Part shown: piece by piece, positions 32,475 through 43,676 of the stretch
How the letters are laid out: every line of letters starts with the position of its first letter
How positions within the stretch are numbered: position 1 is the stretch's first letter
From: Theodoxus fluviatilis
Lineage: Eukaryota > Mollusca > Gastropoda > Cycloneritida > Neritidae
Assembly: GCA_034096865.1 (NCBI GenBank)
Contig: JAWQFJ010000656.1
Span: forward strand, 15,001 to 79,000
DNA: 64,000 bases
Reading direction: 5' to 3'
Notes under the pieces: generated by a model
Seen by the model: the letters and a program-made list of their open reading frames with translations, nothing else
Database searches by the model: none
Told to the model about the DNA's origin: nothing
Made by a program: the position numbers and the translations under genes

Positions 32475-32650
32475 TGTCCATCAGTTGAGTAGGGGGCCAT
32501 ACAGCTGTCACCAACATTCCAGTTGTGCGATAAGATGGTGGACTGGGAACTGCCCTCCCCAAGGCTGGAGTCGGCAGCAGCTGAAGTCTCGCCTTGAGCA
32601 GCACTGGCATTCTTGCCGGAGATCAGTTCCAATGTCAGCTCAATCACCTC
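32475..32650 (-). CDS. SMNDC1: SMNDC1 exon 3 (copy 1)
   Basis: 176 bp between GGCCACCAG and GGACA|GTGAGT. Encodes EVIELTLELISGKNASAAQG, a serine-rich linker, then SHNWNVGDSCMAPYSTDG and the first two bases of a glutamine codon: the start of the Tudor domain. Identical in coding content to 39429-39604. Confidence 0.92.
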
Positions 32651-32700
32651 CTGGTGGCCAAATAGAGTGCACCCACGTTATCAAGGGTAAGCTTGCAAGC

Positions 32701-32722
32701 NNNNNNNNNNNNNNNNNNNNNN
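32701..32722. other. 22-base N gap
   Basis: Run of N between the two 6.93-kb copies; marks a contig join of unknown true length. Confidence 0.99.
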
Positions 32723-32728
32723 ATATAT

Positions 32729-32765
<37 letters not shown>

Positions 32766-32965
32766 ATTGCTAAGTACCATCATCATAACCATGCTAAAGA
32801 GACTCACTAATCACAAAGTCCAAGTGACCCAAGAGCTCATCTGACCAGATGCAATTTGCTTCCTCAGAGACAAGAGAGGAGAGCTATGGGCCAAGCAACT
32901 GGTCAGGACTTTCTCTGCCAGAGGCAGAGGGGCTGCAGTCCCAGTTGTCATTCCTGAGCTCCTAC

Positions 32966-33092
32966 CTTGGCATTGAAGTCCAGCCACTTGTTCTTCTCTC
33001 CTTCCCTCTCCTCCTCAAGCTGCTTCAGTCTCTGAGCCTTCTTCTGGTTCTTCTTTCTCTTGTACTCTCGCTGCTCAGCCATGAGGTCTTTT
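32966..33092 (-). CDS. SMNDC1: SMNDC1 exon 6 (copy 2)
   Basis: Same sequence and splice sites as 26015-26141. Probably the same physical exon represented twice. Confidence 0.85.
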
Positions 33093-33390
33093 CTGCAGCA
33101 GCAAAGTCAAACTGGCTTCAATGACCAGCAGTCACCTTCTTCCCCGTCAACCTGAGGCAGATCTTCCAGAACTACAAACACATATGTGCAATCTAAAGCA
33201 ACCCAAAAGGCATTTCTGGTCTTTTATATCACAATGATAAAGTGATTACTGTGATCATATGTGGCTGTATGAAAAACCATGGCTAAAGTTTAAAAAAAAG
33301 ACAAAATGAGATCTTACAACCACAAGGTCATTGATTCCTTCATGCATATTCCAGTTTGTTGCCATCTGCCAGTGAAACACTGATCCTATG

Positions 33391-33761
33391 CAGACCTGTT
33401 TACCTTAAGTTGTGCAAAATAGGGAGATGGCGACTCAAAAATCGGGAGATTTCAATAAAAAGCGGCAGATTTTTATTTTTAGATATGTGTACCATCCCAG
33501 GTCACAAACTTCATAACAATTGAATACAAATCAGCTGAAAGTGGAATAAAAAACTCAGAAATCAGCTGAAACGCCAATAAGTCCCATCTCTGATCAGGGA
33601 GGCGAAAAGTCAAATTCTCTCTCTTCCGCGCGCCGGCGCTCACTCTCTCGTGCGTGCGCGCTGTCTCTCTCTCGCTTGCTCGCTTTCTCTCTCTCTCTCG
33701 CACGCGCGCGCTCTTTCTCTCGCGCGCACGCGCAAGTTCTCTCTCTCGTGCGCGCACAAGT

Positions 33762-33808
<47 letters not shown>

Positions 33809-34364
33809 CTTGCCTCCGTGGCTCACGTTGATGTCTTTTTTGCAGAACGTGCAAAACCCGCGTGATTGCGATTTAGACGATGGGCGAAATGCCGGGAATT
33901 CGGATTTTCACTCAGCCTTCCACTTTGCGTTGTACTTTACTCTCTTTCTGCTTCTGACATCAGTGGACTTTCTTTTCTCATCCTCTGTGTCACACTCACT
34001 GTCGGATTCAGAATCGGTTCCGCGATTCTTTCTCATTGACTTTTCAATCGACGCCATCATTCGGATCGGTCAAGCAAAATGGCGGCTATTCCAGATTGTA
34101 AACTGGCTCTCGATTGGACAAAGGCCCTGACTCAACCAATCAAACAAATTGTACTGCAGATCGGCAGAACGACCTTCAGTGGCGTAGTAGAAAGTTCGGA
34201 TCGTCATGTAAACGCTTCGGAAACAAAATAAACCTTTCAAAATTTTTCTGTTTCGGGAGATCGGTGAAAAAAAAATCGGGAGATTTACGAAGCTAGCGGG
34301 AGGTCGGGAAATAGGGTCTGAAATCGGGAGTCTCCCGCTAAAATCGGGAGAGTAAACAGGTCTG
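33391..34364 (-). mobile_element. hAT-like element (copy 2)
   Basis: Duplicate of 26440-27411, including both CAGACCTGTTTAC termini and CCTATG flanks; differs by 2 bp in the CT-rich tract. Confidence 0.7.
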
Positions 34365-34433
34365 CCTATGGCCCGACTGACCTTAATTTTTTCTTATCAA
34401 CTCAAAACTTTATTTTCAAACGTGAAAAAAAAG

Positions 34434-34470
<37 letters not shown>

Positions 34471-34759
34471 GATGGTAACCAACGAACTGCATGTCTACTC
34501 ATCTCATGAGCATTCCGTGAATCTAGCATTTAAGATATTTTTGTTAAGTTTCATTGAGAAATTTTGATTAAAGTTCAATCTGGCCTCTTCAAAATGGTGA
34601 GGTAAAAATTCATGCTGACCTACAACCCTAATTTTTGTGTTTACCATGTAACCATAACTAATCCTGGCCCATGGGACTTCATATGTGAAATATCAAAAGC
34701 TAGAGAATCCCTGACTTGATGGCAAGGCAGACTACTGAGGCAGAACAAGCTTTGCTCAC

Positions 34760-34842
34760 TTGGACTTGGGTCTCTTGGAGTCGGACCCATCCTCTCCCTC
34801 CCCTGCCCGCTTCTTGCTGTCCATAGGCTTCAGCAGGGCCAC
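34760..34842 (-). CDS. SMNDC1: SMNDC1 exon 5 (copy 2)
   Basis: Same as 27807-27889, intact splice sites. Confidence 0.85.
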
Positions 34843-35479
34843 CTGCACAAACAGTACATGTCAATCAACCTTTGCCAGTCACTCAACCATCCACAATCCT
34901 CAACTGCAGCAACACAGCAGGAATAGGGGTGGGGGTTAGGGTGGGTGGGTAGGGGTGGGAAATGGGGATAGGCGACAATAAACAAATGAATATATGAACT
35001 GGTTGATTAGGACACCAGTCCTTTTCAAGTGTTACAGTAAACAACATTTTGACTTAACATGCAGAGACCGATGCACACTGATATAGCCTAACACCAATTA
35101 CTCTCTTTCTCTAGTCAAGAAAGAAACTGTTGTGCTCTGCCAACTCCGATGCTTTCTGTCTGTGATTGAATACTTTTTATAAATATGTACCTGTAGCACT
35201 TATGACATACATTTGGTTGGTGCCAACAGAGATTTCATCTGACTTTGACAATTCAGGTCTAGATGTGGAATTATATAGCATTCCCATAAGTCATACAATG
35301 TGAGGCAAGAGTAGGAAATGCACCCATTTCCTCCTCTTCTATACATAGAGGACATACTTTTACTAACTCTTCTGTTACATATCTTAACTTATGGATGTCC
35401 AATTCAATGATGCCCATGCAAAAACACACAGAGATATCTCTGAATACTCATTTGTCTATGTCATTGATATTGTTTAGTA

Positions 35480-36405
35480 TTCAGTTGTTGGAAAAGTTCT
35501 CACAGTTTATAAAACTTTCCATCAGACCGAGTTTTTGAAAAAAACAACATGTCTAATCAATGATATAATGATCATCACTAGTGATAACCTTGCGCCATCG
35601 AATGGGCATTTCAGCGATGCCATCCTTGGAGAACGATGCTGGGTTCAACTTGAAGAAGTTGGTCAGCCACTGATTCAGGTCATCCTCATCGTTGAAGCGC
35701 TGGTCGGCCAGGGCGTTGCTGAGCGAGAGGAAGAGATGGCGGTCAGACAGAGCAAGGTCTGGAGAATATGGTGGGTGAGGCAGCACCTCCTAGCCGGGCT
35801 CCAGCAGCTTCTGGCGCGTCACCCTTGCAGTGTGTGGGTGGGCGTTGTCGTGCAGGAATCTCACCAGGCCATGCCTCGGGCGCAGCTGTTGGATTCTGGC
35901 GGCGAGTCTGTCCAGCTGTTGGCTTGTACACCTTGCCCATAGCACGAAGACGGTCATGAACCACGCTGTTGTCAAACCCCAGCATTGCTGCCAGTTCATG
36001 TGTGGTTTGGTGGGGATTTGCCTCCACCAGCTGGCGCAAATGGTCATCGTCGACCTTGGATGGGCGGCCCGAGCGAGGTTGGTCCTTGAGGTCGGTCTCG
36101 CTTGAGCAGAAGCGAGCAAACCAAAACTGGGCATCGCATTCAGACACAGTGCCCTGGCCCAGTTGATGCGACAACTTGATTTGGCTGCACTCAGGCCCAC
36201 CTTGAAGTCGTATAGCATGAGGCCATGAATGTAGGGTTATGTCCATATTAGTAGCTTGTGCAGTTGACGATTGACGAAATTCTGATGCAATATGCACTAG
36301 GACCCACCCTTTATATACATACAGAAAAGAACTTTCTATAATGTTGCAGAACAGTCTCACATAAAAACAGTTCTAGAAACCATCAGAACTTTCCCAACAA
36401 CCTGA
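35480..36405 (-). mobile_element. mariner element, internally deleted (copy 2)
   Basis: Duplicate of 28527-29450 with TA at 35478-35479 and 36406-36407; differs by one substitution and a 2-bp insertion near the right end. The same transposase damage is present. Confidence 0.85.
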
Positions 36406-36884
36406 TAATAAATTAATCTTTACATTGCCTCTAGATATAGATCTAGATACTCTTCCTTCCCAGAGTTCATACAATCTGCTCATCAGCGCGTCTCAGATTT
36501 GTCAAGAATGCAGTCTCATTATTAACTTTGTTCTAACCACACATTTTTAAGATCACAATCTATGAAGATTTTTCAAACTTTGGATGTCCAAAGACTACAA
36601 TTTTCAGATGTATGTAAGATCATTCTGTATACCTTATATAGGAATTTACTTTCACCCACTTTCAGAACTTGTAACAAGTACTTGATACTTCTGATTTGAG
36701 CATTTGCATAGTGTGGGAATCATCCCATGTCTCTATAAACCATGTCATTTGGGGTGCATGATGACACATTCAAGAAACTCTAAAGAGCACACAGATGTAC
36801 ACCCTCTACAGTTTGGCAGTCACCCAAGGGAAGAGGGGAGAGGGAAGAGAGGGAGAGAGGAAACGAAAGATTGATGAGGGATAA

Positions 36885-37040
36885 ATGGGATTTTCACAGC
36901 AGTATCAGCCATTGTAAATTATGCAAGGCCACTGACTACAATCATACTGGAGCTGTTAGAGGAAGAGCAAGTGAAGTCTTGATTTCCCTGGTTATTCAAA
37001 TATTACAAATCACATAACGAGACATGGTGAGTCTGGTCCC
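36885..37040. repeat. SINE-like repeat, copy 4 duplicate
   Basis: Second representation of 29930-30085 within copy 2 of the direct duplication. Confidence 0.5.
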
Positions 37041-37840
37041 TTACTGCTCTTATCGTTGATAAAGTCCATTTGTTCATAAAAAGATAGTGCAAACGGATGA
37101 CTTTACTATGATTAAACCATGCAATTATCATCAAAAGTTTAGTCGTGGTTAAGGATATCACAAGAAGCACCTATTTCATGTCAATCTCTTTTCTGACTTA
37201 TCACCCAGTCAAATTTCCAAATTTCAAATGTTGACAAAGGCAGGAACTGCTGTCATTGACAAGTGCAGGCACTGGGACACTTGTCTGGGTCCTGTCTCTG
37301 CCCCTCTCCAAACCAGGGTGGCTTGCCCCCACTGACCTGCCTGTCACCTACGCCTCAGTTGCTCCTTATTCAATTTACTCCTCTCTTCTACTGTTCTAGA
37401 TTCTGTGATCAAGAGGCAACCCTGGAAAAAAGAGCATTACTTATGCAAATTTTTTGGCACCCTTTTTGCCAAGTTCTACTTTTCGTGACACAATAGAATG
37501 TAATTGCTGTTTAAAATAAAAATACAACAGTATATTGACCTTAGCTGATGCTCTGCAGTTGTATCTCAAACTCAGTTGAGCTGTAAGTTTCAACTTGTGG
37601 CTAGGGGTTACATTCACTCCTCTATTCTCTACTTAGTGATCATGAAACAACCTTGAGAGTGATGGATGGTGTTTTACGGCCTATCAGCCTCTGAAGGCTA
37701 CATTGAGAGTGAGGTCCAACGTTCTCCACATGGTTGTTCAATAAGGAACTATGCATCTGGGTAGGAACAGTGGAGAGGAAGCAGGTAACTATGAGGGGCA
37801 CAATACATCAATGCTTGTTTCAAGGCTGCGCAGCACCTAC

Positions 37841-37928
37841 CTGCGTGACGTCCGAGTCACCGTAGCCAGCAAAGGTCACTGTGCATGAGCCATCTTCCAT
37901 CAGTTCATCAATGGTTGCTTCATACATT
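37841..37928 (-). CDS. SMNDC1: SMNDC1 exon 4 (copy 2)
   Basis: Same as 30886-30973, Tudor core with AGYGD. Confidence 0.88.
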
Positions 37929-39126
37929 CTGCAAATCACATTATACTGAGGCACATCCTCAATACAGATTATTTTCTCTGGCAAGCAAACAAGTAGACCA
38001 ACACATACATGTTAAACACACACAGACATAAACACACACACACACACAACAGTTTCAACATCCAATACCATTTTATGCGAAGAAAAGGTACCACCATGAA
38101 CAATGCAAATCTGCAATGAATATTTGGCAAGGTCATCAAAATGGCTGATAAATCTAGACAGATAGAAAAATGCTGAGCAGGCAAGTTTTTTTCAATTTGG
38201 ATGAAAATTATGTCTTATTCACATACAAATGTTGCACACATTCTAAGATGGAAGCATTTCTGACCAAAAATCCTGAATTTACATATTTCAATGTCATTAT
38301 CATGTTTTCACAAGAATTTTCCAGACCAAAAAAGTGTGTAAACAATCAAGCAAACACCAAAAATCATATGAATTTCTCAATATCTCAATTTTGGATACAA
38401 TAAGTAAAAATAAACAGACAAAACAGTTTCAAGGGTTTCATTTTTTTTGCACTAAGTTTTCAAATTGAAAAGCCCAAGGCTGATGTGCAGCCTCATCTCC
38501 CTTTTCACAACCTCTGGATGCACTTCTCCAGCCTCGGAAACGTCATGGCATGTGGATCCAAGTACCCACATGCCAAAAATCATGTCTGCCCACCAGCAAC
38601 CCCAAGCCTGTCATGAAATTTCAGTCTGCCTACCCCCATCAATAAATGAGACTGCTGTTTCAGTGGCAGCTCAAGCCTAGCTCTGCCCATTGTCTTTCTG
38701 GAACACCTGGCCTAGAAAAGGTGGGTGCAGACTTTCATTGGGAGTCTGGGCTACTTTGTCAACACATTTCTTCTGCAGATCATCCGATGAATATTGATTT
38801 TATCAGCTACAGAATAGCTTTCACAGCAGCCTGTTCCGTGTCATTCCTTTTTGGGCGGAGCACCAGTGACCACAATCTTCAATATTTTCTTATTTGTGCC
38901 ATCAATAAACCATCACTGCCTTCTTCTTCTACCTCTCGGAGGTACTTCCTGAGCTACCCATGGTAGCCTTCCAACAACCACCCAACCTGAAAAAAACTTT
39001 CGATTTAACGATTGTCGTATTTTTCGATTTCACAATTGTCATATTTTTTCACACAAGTCGTAGTAGTCGTATTTTTGGTATTTTGGCGTAAAGAATACGC
39101 CAAAATCGTATAGGTAAACAGGTCTG

Positions 39127-39428
39127 AAGGCTACTCACAGTCAAATAGCTGCAGTAAGGCTACTTATAATCCCATGGCTACAGTAAGACTACTCACAGTC
39201 CCATGGCTACAGTAAAGCTACTAATAGTCCTACGGCTTCAGTAAGGCTATTCACAGTTCCATGGCTACAGTAAGGCTATTCACAATCCAATGGCTACAGT
39301 AAGGCTACTCACAGTCAAATAGCTACAGTAAGGCTACTTATAATCCCATGGCTACAGTAAGGCTATTCACAGTCTCATGGTTACAGTAAGGCTATTCACA
39401 GTCCCACGGCTACAGTAAGGCTACTCAC
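39127..39428 (-). repeat. 29-bp intronic minisatellite next to exon 3 donor (copy 2)
   Basis: Same eleven-unit array as 32173-32474 with one substitution in the first unit. It abuts the exon 3 donor at 39427-39428. Confidence 0.85.
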
Positions 39429-39604
39429 TGTCCATCAGTTGAGTAGGGGGCCATACAGCTGTCACCAACATTCCAGTTGTGCGATAAGATGGTGGACTGG
39501 GAACTGCCCTCCCCAAGGCTGGAGTCGGCAGCAGCTGAAGTCTCGCCTTGAGCAGCACTGGCATTCTTGCCGGAGATCAGTTCCAATGTCAGCTCAATCA
39601 CCTC
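39429..39604 (-). CDS. SMNDC1: SMNDC1 exon 3 (copy 2)
   Basis: Same as 32475-32650. This copy is continuous with intron 2 and exon 2, so it is the one that can be placed with confidence. Residues about 41-99 of the protein: end of the N-terminal helix (LQ|EVIELT), a low-complexity serine/alanine linker, then Tudor strand 1 (NWNVGDSC). Confidence 0.92.
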
Positions 39605-39654
39605 CTGGTGGCCAAATAGAGTGCACCCACGTTATCAAGGGTAAGCTTGCAAGC

Positions 39655-41363
39655 AATCAGCACTCAATGTGGCACTCTTGCACTTGTATGAAATGCACTT
39701 CCCAACTCATAGCCACATAAAGTGGTTACTATATGCTTACATGTACCTAACTGAATAAATGAAAAATTCAATAGCAGAATTGTCAGCACAGTAATACATA
39801 TACTGTAGTGCTTTGCCGTCTCTTCAAAACAGTGCATTTCCAATGAGACCAAAGTTCTGTTTGAGAAAGTTAATGAACAATTTCTTCTCTCAAATTAGAT
39901 CTTTTGTTGAATACACCAATGATTTTTTTTCTCTCCAAGTTTATGTGTCCATCTCTCACAGAAAAGATCAGCCATAAGTTGCCCCCTTTCAAACAACAAA
40001 TCTGATACAAACAACAGCAGTGATTCTCTGCACTACCATGGTAAAGAGGACAATTTAAACTGACTTCAGGTACTGTACTTACTGGTCTTGGTCACCTTGA
40101 CAAAACATGAGCGTTAATGAGAGCAGCTGCCTCATCTACAAATATAAAGCAGTCTCAACACATTACTACAGGATGGTTCACAGGTGTCAAGAACCAATTT
40201 CTAACAGGAACTCTGAGACAGAAGCTATGTTCCAGAGCTTGCCACCACAGCTCCCTGCTTTTTAATCACAGCACAGCATTTACTGCTCTGATATATTACA
40301 GAAACACATAATGAGTTTGGAACCAATCTCAAACACTGATTTGTGCTAGATGAGATTGGTATGCATTTAGATGTTTAAAAAGAGAAAAAAAGAAATGATA
40401 CAACATTACAAGACTGTGGCAGGCAAACTCTGTTAACAAAGTCAATTAACATCATATTGCCAACTTCAAACCAACCCCAGCTACATTGGTCCCATGTAGG
40501 GAAGACCAGTTTTCCAGTCAACTTCACACACATCAGCTTGGAACTGCGTTGTTTTGAAGGTAAAAGTATTAGTTTAACTTAGCAACTTATCTGGCTCTCA
40601 AACCACTTAATAATTTTGCCTTGATAACTGGGCCATTTGATTAATCTACCATCTAAAGACAAAGAGTGGTCGACAGAGAGGATACATAGTCAGATACAAG
40701 TACCATTTCCACTCCCTGGAGAGTATCCCAACCTGATGCTGGTTCACAGCTGAATACAAGAGTGAGTTGCAGTTCAGTTTGCCATCACAGCCCTCAGAGC
40801 ATTTCTTCTTTTTCATGTATGTCAAGCACCATTTCTGAGGTTCCTATTTTGGGTGGATAATAAAGCTGCCTCCCAACTTTTTCTGTCATCCCTAAGGCTG
40901 TGTGTGTTCTGGTCAACTTTTGACCAAAAATGCTTTATCTAATTCAATTCCAGATCTCACATTTTCTCCTCATCTCTGACCACTCATCACCCCTTCCACA
41001 AAGTAATCATGCCCATAGTGGCCTAGAAGTGTGTTTATTCAGTCATTAATCAACAGAGGTGTTTTTGTTTGTGACGGAGCTAGTATCTTCTGAATGGACA
41101 TTACTCCGTATGACAGCTTGTCATGAACTTTCAACAGCTGTTTTCCCTTTTTCACTCTTAGTAGTAAAATAGTACTTCAAGATCTCAGTCACTAATGACC
41201 TTATCTTAATTAAGAAACATATTGGGACTTAAAGATATGTTAACTCTTAAAGATCTAGGAGAGCACTCAGTCAAAATCATTGAAAGGTTGGCTGAAGTTA
41301 TATAAAAATCCATCATTGAGTTTATTTGGCTGAAAAAGTCAATTCCAATTTGTAATTAATTAA
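39655..41363 (-). other. SMNDC1 intron 2, unique part
   Basis: AT-rich intron with no exon, RNA gene or recognisable repeat. Confidence 0.5.
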
Positions 41364-41815
41364 TTGTTGAAAACATCATCTGGAAAAAATCGAAAAACAG
41401 AAAGTGACGTCACGCCGACTAGTTGTTTCAAACGCACTACGTCTGCCAATGCAGTTTCCACGAGCAGTGAGTCTACACCAACCGTTTCACTGAAGAGGAA
41501 ATGCGATGGCACTGAATGCGCAGTTGCTGAATGTTCCTTGAGAAACTCAGATGGAGTGGGAGTGCATAGATTTCCGTGGGAACCATCTTTAAACCACCAG
41601 TGGGTGCGCTTCGTACGAACATGCTGTGCAAATTTTGTGCAAACATCTGCAGCAAGCACTTCGCTCTCGATTGCTACCCACACTCATACCTGCTGCAGAA
41701 GGAGATGGGATATCCGGTGGAGAAAAAAAAGAAGCTACTACCGAGGGCAGTTCCATCCATACTAAAGCATGACCAATCGCGACTGACTGATGCCGGCCGA
41801 AAGCTCAAAGAATAA
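41364..41815 (+). pseudogene. THAP-domain gene, frame-broken, inside intron 2
   Basis: The first frame contains LKRKCDGTECAVAECSLRNS then GVHRFPWEPSLNHQWVRFVR: the C-x4-C, HRFP and tryptophan of a THAP domain. The matching second half, ICSKHFALDCYPHS and LLPRAVPSIL, lies in another frame up to a stop at 41813-41815, giving the C-x2-H and the AVP box. The frames must be joined near 41640. It is related to 18460-18770 (both have RKCxGxxCAxAEC) and broken at the same position. It is antisense to SMNDC1. Probably a transposon-derived or processed relic. Confidence 0.6.
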
Positions 41816-42060
41816 TGAATGCCGATGCCTTGGCAACTTCTAGGAGTACACGTATTTTGATGTGTCAGGCAGCAACAACCCCAGTGACACGGTCACTTGC
41901 ACTCATCAAGTGTTGGCTCTGCTAGTGTCTCTCCTACACTTGGTGTAACATGTGTTGGTGGAGCATCTTACATATATATATATGCGTTTTAGAGTTAAGT
42001 GTTGCACCCTGTGTGAGGCAAACTAAGAGGGAAAATATTTGCATGGCATTTGCTCATAGC

Positions 42061-42065
<5 letters not shown>

Positions 42066-42136
<71 letters not shown>
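42066..42136. repeat. (TC)n microsatellite
   Basis: About 70 bp of TC directly left of the palindromic element at 42137-42445. A short TC run resumes on its right side. Confidence 0.95.
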
Positions 42137-42138
<2 letters not shown>

Positions 42139-42445
42139 GTAGCAGTGTGGTGTGTGTGACAACAGGTTAACACTCATCTGCTGGTGAACTTTTCTCATCA
42201 CGCGGTGAGTGCCTGAGTTGTATTTGAGAAGTGACTGGTTGATGAAAATTAAGTCAATGTAAAGGATGCACTAGTCCTACTGAATCAGCCTATCAGCGTT
42301 ATGACCGAACATCACAAGTGCAGCCTTTACGCTATTTTCATGAACCAGTCATTTCTCAAATAGCCCTACAACTCAGGTACTCACGGCATGGTGGGAATAA
42401 TTCACCTGCAGGTGAGTGGTGAACTGTTGTCACACTGCTCTCTCT
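42137..42445. mobile_element. Palindromic MITE-like element inside (TC)n
   Basis: Left arm about 42137-42275 and right arm 42313-42445 are imperfect reverse complements (shared words TACCTGAGTTGTA-like, TTTGAGAA(G/A)TGACTGGTT, CAGTGTG...GACAACAG) around a 37-bp centre. (TC)n lies on both outer sides in the same orientation, so the element appears inserted into a microsatellite. No coding capacity. Confidence 0.65.
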
Positions 42446-43676
42446 CTCTCTCTCCCCCCCCCCCCCCCTCCCTCCCTAAATGACAACAGTGACGATTAAT
42501 TGTGCAATACCACAAAACTGATGTACGCATACTTAAAGTGTAATCTCCCTTACCATGATGTACTGTGAAGGCGATCACACAGGCTCAAATAACTTGAAGG
42601 CTCCTCGATGTTTTGAAACTTTAGTTTGTCGGGTTCGTCATCTGCATTGCTGTATTAGGGCTTTTTTTGGTATGGTTTGGGTATTGGAGAACATTCTATT
42701 TTGTTTGCTTGAAATGCTGTCGGGGTCGCTTCTCTCGCAACCTATGTCTAATGTGTTTTCATAATCGCTTGGCTCAGCCATGTTTCGGCTTGAGGCCATT
42801 AGTCGGTGTGACATCATAAAACTTGCGCATGCGCACTAAATTGCTTAAGGCTATGTTTCACTGAAAATGGGGGTTCAAACGACAAAATCGTCAATTTTTA
42901 GATTTTGGCGTCAGTTCACTCTCGAACCATCCTAGAACACGTCTCTGCTATTCATTTGGTTCAAATTACGTGTAAAAGTACCAAAAACCGCACAATTCAA
43001 GAGTGCTATGACGTATTTTAATCATAATCAAGCTTTATTGATTCGCAAAATTCACTCTCTTCCTTCAACGATCGAAGAGACGATCGTTCGTGTGATTGCC
43101 GCGTGCCTTATACCGTTGGAACGGCTATCCTCTGCACCTCATGAATATTAACAATGCTTGGGTGTAGCTATTGATATACGCCAATCAGAAGCCGTTTTCT
43201 ATCGCTTAGGAGTTCAAGAAAGTTAGGAGAACATTGGCTGAAACAGGTCACATGACCAAATAACGCGGCCTGATTGGCTCCTAGCGTAAACAACATGGCA
43301 GCCTCCGGTTGAATCGATTCTCGCTTCGATCGTGNNNGATGTACATAGAGTGAATAAAATTAGTTTTGAAATACATACATATTGTTTGTCCTTATTTTCT
43401 CTCTGCTACATAGTAGACCTTATAATAATGGCCTTATGGTCACAATTTGGGACTCCCCAGAGCAAGGGAAGGTACTTAAACTGAGTTACTAATACATTGC
43501 AAAAATGATGAAATGTTGTTATAAACACCCATAAAACTTATTTATTTGGGGGGTTACAATTTTGAAATAATTGTAGAATACCTTCTTTTTAACAGGATGA
43601 GGATGTGCAACAACAAAAAACAAGAAAAAAAGCTGCGTTGAATGACCCCCTCTTTGATAGTGAAACATAGCCTTAA
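42446..43676. other. Intron 2, gene-free
   Basis: No exon recognised. It contains a CTCTCC/poly-C stretch at 42446-42475 and a three-base N gap at 43335-43337, and ends at the TTAA target site of the next element. Confidence 0.5.

Larger units (their letters stand above)
25765..32700. repeat. Copy 1 of ~6.93-kb direct duplication
   Basis: Near-identical to 32723-39654 (offset 6951-6955; about a dozen substitutions or small indels noticed, most beyond 31 kb). It ends exactly at the N run, and copy 2 begins exactly after it. It contains SMNDC1 exons 6-3, a hAT-like element, a mariner and SINE-like copies. Confidence 0.95.
32723..39654. repeat. Copy 2 of ~6.93-kb direct duplication
   Basis: Begins inside the TATATGTACACAC microsatellite that follows Helitron-like element B in copy 1, and matches copy 1 up to AAGCTTGCAAGC. 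It then continues into unique intron 2 sequence with an ATCAGCACTC stretch, so copy 2 carries the genuine connection to the rest of SMNDC1. Confidence 0.95.
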
